NCBI RefSeq assembly: GCF_902148855.1 | Contig: NC_043974.1 | Location: 24,669,192 to 24,733,191, forward strand | Length of the DNA stretch: 64,000 nucleotides | Direction: 5' to 3' | Source of the DNA: Sphaeramia orbicularis | Lineage: Eukaryota; Chordata; Actinopteri; Kurtiformes; Apogonidae | Part shown: positions 58,749 through 64,000 of the stretch, one piece after another | How the letters are laid out: each line of letters opens with the position of its first letter | Numbering within the stretch: position 1 is the stretch's first letter | Made by a program: the position numbers and the translations under genes | Notes under the pieces: model-generated | Seen by the model: only the letters and a program-made list of their open reading frames with translations | Told to the model about the DNA's origin: nothing | The model's database searches: none

Positions 58749-61110
58749 ATACACCGACCTACCAGACTGCTTCTGATATAACTTTATTTATCTGGATTAG
58801 ATGTAGAAACCAAACAAGCTGAAGAATACTTATAAATCTGAATAGGAAAAAATAAACAGGAAATACAGAACCGTTTCATTTGCTTTTGGCAGATGTTGAG
58901 CTTGATGACATGTTGGGACAAGAGGCTTAAAGTGTCCACACAAAATACTTATTGGACATGACAAAGAAGTAGACACTAAATTATATACTGCTGCTTGTAA
59001 TGTAAACAGACAGAATCAGAAAGACATGTTAGATCTTTTCATGTCACTTCACTTTTTCTTCTTCTTCTTCTTCCTACTTGCAAGTAAAATGAGCACAGCA
59101 CACAAATTACTAAGCATTTTGTTGTCATTCCTTGTATGAGCAGTAGGTGGTGAGGTAGGACAAAATTGTTATCTGTTAGTTATGCAAAGCAGTGACTGTC
59201 TGCTTCTTCATCTGTCAGCCTGAGAAAAAATAACTTCCTGACTGATTAATGAAACTGTGTTTTTGCAAAATATGGAAAAAGTTTCAACTCTTCTGCATCA
59301 TAAAATCATAAAATTAATGAAAGAATAAGCACAGAAATCATCTAATATGTAAATTCTGACAATGTAAAAACACAATATCAGCAGCAAACTAGAACAAATG
59401 CTTTCTGTCACAGAGATTGTGTTTATTTCTCCAAATAGACCAACGTTAAAGGCGTGTACCCTGCTGTATTTCTTCTACTGTTTCTCCACTTTGCTCCCTT
59501 GCACTCTGCTCACATCAACACCGTGTCAACCATGTAATTATCTACCATTTTTATCCGGAGCTGCATCAATTCCACCTACAATATCCTCTCTTCCTTGCAC
59601 CAAGAGCCTCCTCTTAAGTTTAAGATCCACATTAGCTGGTTTTGCAAAGTCAGTAATTGACGAGTAGGAGGAGCGAAGTGTTTTTTTTGCAGAAGCTGTG
59701 ACGGGATTTGAGGCGAAGTGATGCAGCTTCTCCTAAATCAGCAGTGTTAGTGCATACAAATAGAACTAATTTGACTTTCCGAGCTTGGACAAACATGCGA
59801 AGGCTGCTCTCAGTCGGCTTTTCGTACACTCGTGTGCGGATAGAGCAACTGAAGAAAATGACTGTTGAGACTTGCTGCTTTGAACTCTATTTTTGGCGGG
59901 ATTATAGAAATAATACATGGGAGTTCTCGTTTTGGTTGGATTTGGGTGGTGTATGAGAACTATACTATTATTATCCATTTTAATCTGTGAGCTCTGAGTT
60001 TCAGAGTAAATCTGTGCGCAAACTAAAGGAGAAAAAAAAAAAAAATCAGACAATCTTCCTCTTAGAAATTGTTTCACACATATATATACACAAGTATGTT
60101 GGTGTATAAATCAGATGGATTACTGCGTAATCTGAATGAGCCATACAATTAGCATCCATTTATATCTCCTTGTACCAACCTCGCCCTACCTCCTTGCCCC
60201 TCATCTGGCGGTTATTTTGGGAAACGGAGGCGTATGCACTCCCACACTGTCTCCAAACCACCACTCAGTGTGTGTGGCTGTTTGAGAGCAAATGGAACAG
60301 CGTTACCAAACAGCTCCTGAAACGTTCCCTTCTTTTCAATTCCAGGACACTGTCTGCTTCATTCACTGTCCTTTCAAATATCTCCCCCTCTCTGCGTACC
60401 CAGGTTCAGTCAGTTAGCTCTATAGCTCTGTGTGGGAGCCGAGGAAGATGCAGAGCAGGTTTCGGATTATTTGAAGTGGCAAAGCTTTGACAAAAAAAGA
60501 AAGAAAAGGGTGAAAGAGAGGACACTGGTTTTCCAATTCCCAAAGCATCCAAAATGTAAAATGTATGCAACAGGCAACAGATAAAGAACGAAAAGCAAAA
60601 GGCAGAGCGTAGATGAGAGGTGTGTGGGGGTAATAAAAGAAGCGAAAAGGAGACAATCAGTGTAAGACCTTTAGAAGACTGCCACGGAAAAGAAACAGGA
60701 GACAAAAATCAGAGGAGAGAGAGACAGAAACAAGCAAGCAGCAAAGCAAATTTAACCTACATCATAGTGAATACACTCCTCCTGCCTGCTCATTCAACTG
60801 CAGCCCTTTCATCATAGTTCTCAGTACATGCTCATTATATACGGACCGCTCCCTTGCTGTATAACTAAGCCACTCTGTGATCACAAGGCTGACATATGAC
60901 AGCTTTCTAATTCAACCCACCCCACCCTGCCCGTCTTCCATCCTGGTTCTTTTTAAACTAAAGTTAGGAGCGAAAAAAGTTTGGGACTAGATACCGTCTC
61001 TCTGCTTTTCTCGTCCCTAATGGATAGAAAAACAAATCTACAATGTTGAAGAGTGATTCAATCTAGGACTAGTTAAGAAATTTGTCTTATAATGTCCGAA
61101 AGCATTAAGC
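58749..61110. other. intergenic stretch, no gene recognised
   Basis: Frames of 80-106 codons occur at 59398-60490, in somewhat GC-richer DNA, but none reads like a known family and both strands are equally open in places. There is a CTT repeat at 59048-59072. Confidence 0.4.
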
Positions 61111-61686
61111 CAGTGGTTCCCAACCTTTTTTGGCTCGTGACCCCATTTTGACATCACAAATTTCTGGCGACCCCAGACATTCAAAACGGAGACTTTTTTT
61201 TTGCTAAAATTAGTTTGTTTTTGATCATGTAATAGTTTACTATATTATGTTGCAAATAAATGTTAATTTTAGATGACATTTAGTCTATATAATGTATATT
61301 ATTATGGACGGAGGCAGAAAAGCCAGGTGTAGATTACTGCACAAAGTGAGAATTTTATTTTCCTTGGTCAGGATATGTATAGTCAGTCCAGCTTGGATTT
61401 ACAAGGCTGACAATTAATACTGAAAAAACAATAACTCAAACTATGAATTATGGAAGAGCTGCAGCATCTGAAACTGACCACAATGAACATTTGAAAGATA
61501 AACAGTACCACAGTGCTTCAGTTTCAGCTTCACAGTTTCTCATGTCTTTTATGTATTGTGATTGTCTCTCTCAACTCACCATAGATTTTTATCAGCAAGT
61601 TTTTTGTTTTTTTTATCAATTACTAGAAATTTCAGACAACCCCATTTAAATTCCAGGCGACCCGATTCCAAGGTTGAAAAACACTG
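61111..61686. mobile_element. hAT-type MITE, 576 bp
   Basis: Begins CAGTGGTTCCCAACCTTTTT and ends CCAAGGTTGAAAAACACTG, the inverse with changes; this is a terminal sequence common in vertebrate hAT elements. Flanks CATTAAGC and CATTAGAG are a possible decayed 8-bp duplication. Inner GACCCCATTTTGACATCACA and GGCGACCC phrases near both ends agree. No transposase. Confidence 0.8.
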
Positions 61687-64000
61687 CATTAGAGAGTAAA
61701 TCATCTTTATGTAAATTACAGTAAGTAACGTTCCCAAAAAATTCCCAAACAAATACAGTAGCTCATACTGAAGTCACATCTGGCAACTAGTAGTTAATAA
61801 TTTAGAGTAGCACAAAGATGAGCTCTAGCTTTAGATTAAATACCACAAATCAATCTTCTCAACTCTGGTTGGAAAGCCTTTGGATGTGTTTCCACAAATG
61901 AAAAACTGCTTTGCCAAAACTTTTGACTGAGCTTGTGTTTTAAAGCCTGGACTAAAATTCTGCAACAATCTGCTCATGAGTCAAAACATGGTATTCGAAA
62001 TCTCTCTGACAGGACATTTTAGAGACAATTTGATAGATTAGTGTTGCTAAATGACCCACATTTTTACTTTTAAATTCATTTTTGCTTTAGTTGGACTATA
62101 AGGGATTATCCGAAGCAAGGAGCTACTTTATATTGAAATAAATGTTGGAATGGCAATCAATTAAAGTTCGCTGTCTGACGGGACATTACTGTGTTTTGAC
62201 CCTTATTGAATATTCTAACTATGCATTTGTCTTTATTGGACAAACATTCACTCCCATCCATCGACATGTCTGCTCTCCATCATGTCAACTTGTGAGCCAC
62301 ACACACACACTCATCATCAGTTATGGTTTGGCTGTTTTCATGTGGCTGGAGCAGTACCGTAAATACATATGGTACATATGCACACCATATGTGAACTTTA
62401 AGGTGTGCAGCAGTACTTTCCTGTCATTATATTGTCTAATAATAGTTAATGAATAGACACAGACAGGCCACAGGGACTGGACAGGCTGGGAAAACTACAT
62501 TCAGCTATAAGGTCTTGTTTCTCAATGCTTTCACTATAATACAACTTTGATTATGAAGTTAATCTTTTTATTTATTTATCTTACAAGAGGTCATTAAGTA
62601 AACACTATCACAACAATGCACTGTTATCATCATCATCATCACTATGCAGCTGTAATTGTCTAGAGTTAATGTAGCCTTTTATTGGCTAATCAGTTTATGC
62701 AGCAAAACATTTTTATGCTTCACTTAGTTTTGTCGTAGAGCAACCATACAGCACCCTACGACAAATTATTTTAAATTATATTGTAGTTAACTGTAATTCC
62801 TTGAAAGTATTGAAAAATATTTCAATGCATAAGGCAAACTGTGTTAATTTCAGATCTGTTTGGTAGGCTTTGCTCACCTCTGTTACTCTTTCTGTGTTTT
62901 TTGCGAGTGTGTAATGCATCGTCTTTAAAGATTTTATGTGCTTTTTGTGTACATTCAGTGATGAGAGACCAGATTTGAGAGGTATATAACAAGCCCCATT
63001 TGTCAGCCCACATGGCAGAACACAGTATATGCATTAGTAGTTTCTTTTTTGTTATTGTTGCTCTCATCTACACTTCATCTTCGCCTCTGTCTCTCTTGTT
63101 TTACTTCTTACAAACTTTCACCATTTGGTCCTTATGTACATTTTTTGCATGTGTGCCTTGGTTTTTTATTTTCTTGCTTTCCTCGTGCATTATTCCCGTA
63201 CTCTGATCCACTCCTCTCTACAATTTCTCACCCTCCCTCTCTCAAAATTTTACGACTGCCTCCCTTTTCTTCACTCACCCATCCTTTCCTCCCTCATGTA
63301 TCTGGGTTGCTGGCTGAACTAGTTCATGTAGAGCTTGCTTGCTTATGGCATCATGGCCCCTGTTTAATTGATGTTGTTTGATAGAAACAAGCTGCTTGTT
63401 GGACTCAGTCAGGTGGTAACAAAGTCTTAAGAGCCTAACCAAAAAAAAACAAGCAATTTAAAAAACCTGCAGATGAACAAGTTAGACTTTAAGCGTGACT
63501 GTGACTGTACATTGGTCTGTTCAAATCTGTCCACGTTTTTACATCACATATGTTGTCCAGCAATGCAAAGTGGTAAAAGTTCAGTAGTGGTTACAAATTG
63601 CAGATTCATGAGAACTTTTCTTAGCAAAGTTTGCAAAGTGCTGTAAACTACTGTAGGGAGAGCAATGTAATTACATCAAGAAACTATTGAATGCTAATAA
63701 GAACTTACATTGCTGGCTCCATTAAGTCCTACTCAGCAGAACAGAAATGGATAAATGTAGTAATATTAACATAACAATACAAATTTGCATAAAATAATAA
63801 AATAAAGCCTGTGATCGATGGCCATCATTATGAGGAAAAGTACTGAGACGCATTTGTCAATGACAAAATGTATTTTTCATAGAGATTTTGTTCTTTATAA
63901 CCTTTAATGCTGTTCAACTCCACTATGCCTCTCAGTGTTCGCTGTGGGGCATTTCATAGAAACATAAACATGCAACGATGATACGTTTCAGTTTAGAAAT
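61687..64000. other. intergenic stretch to window end, no gene recognised
   Basis: AT-rich. A pyrimidine-rich patch at about 63070-63300 gives overlapping frames of 65-110 codons, which I read as composition artefacts. No splice-bounded frame of a known family was found. Confidence 0.4.

Noticed and set aside
63049-63381. 110-codon + frame near the window end
   Set aside because: It sits in a pyrimidine-rich patch where two frames are open together; no likeness to a known protein and no splice signals that make sense.
1-64000. tRNA, rRNA, CRISPR or bacterial-type operon features
   Set aside because: None was seen. The window is intron-rich vertebrate DNA, and no cloverleaf with A and B boxes was found by eye.

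Overview
The window looks like nuclear DNA from a teleost fish, probably a spiny-rayed species. It is AT-rich, its genes are split by introns into short coding exons, and it is full of small fish-type DNA transposons (hAT, Tc1/mariner and TTAA-target elements), LINE fragments and microsatellites. No bacterial, viral or CRISPR features were seen. Six host genes can be read exon by exon.

Layout: (1) positions 2-205 hold the last coding exon of ppp2r5b (+), the PP2A B56-beta regulatory subunit, with its 3' UTR behind it. (2) 1.5-10.2 kb is a transposon graveyard. (3) 10.9-20.7 kb holds the two subunits of thyrostimulin, placed tail to tail: gphb5 (+, 129 aa, two coding exons) and gpha2 (-, 136 aa, three coding exons plus a distant TATA-driven non-coding exon). 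(4) 20.7-29.6 kb has no recognisable gene and contains a hAT element with a Tc1-like element nested in it. (5) 29.6-39.1 kb is majin (-, 255 aa, nine coding exons), a meiotic telomere-to-nuclear-envelope protein. (6) 40.6-41.0 kb looks like a shared promoter between majin and an aldo-keto reductase gene (+, 288 aa, five coding exons, 42.3-45.3 kb). (7) 48.4-51.7 kb is bad (-, 167 aa, three coding exons), the BH3-only apoptosis regulator, with a CpG-rich promoter carrying a CRE palindrome. (8) 51.9-64 kb has no recognisable gene but holds several transposons, including a roughly 990-bp palindrome.

From memory, ppp2r5b, gpha2 and majin are neighbours in the same order and orientation on human 11q13, and BAD lies on the same arm. 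The striking difference is gphb5 sitting between ppp2r5b and gpha2. In human GPHB5 is on chromosome 14 next to PPP2R5E, another B56 gene. The window therefore seems to keep an ancestral thyrostimulin alpha/beta pair beside a B56 gene, which raises the question of whether fish and mammal gphb5 are true orthologues or ohnologues.

Exon boundaries were set by hand from reading frame, splice signals and remembered family sequences. No database search was run.
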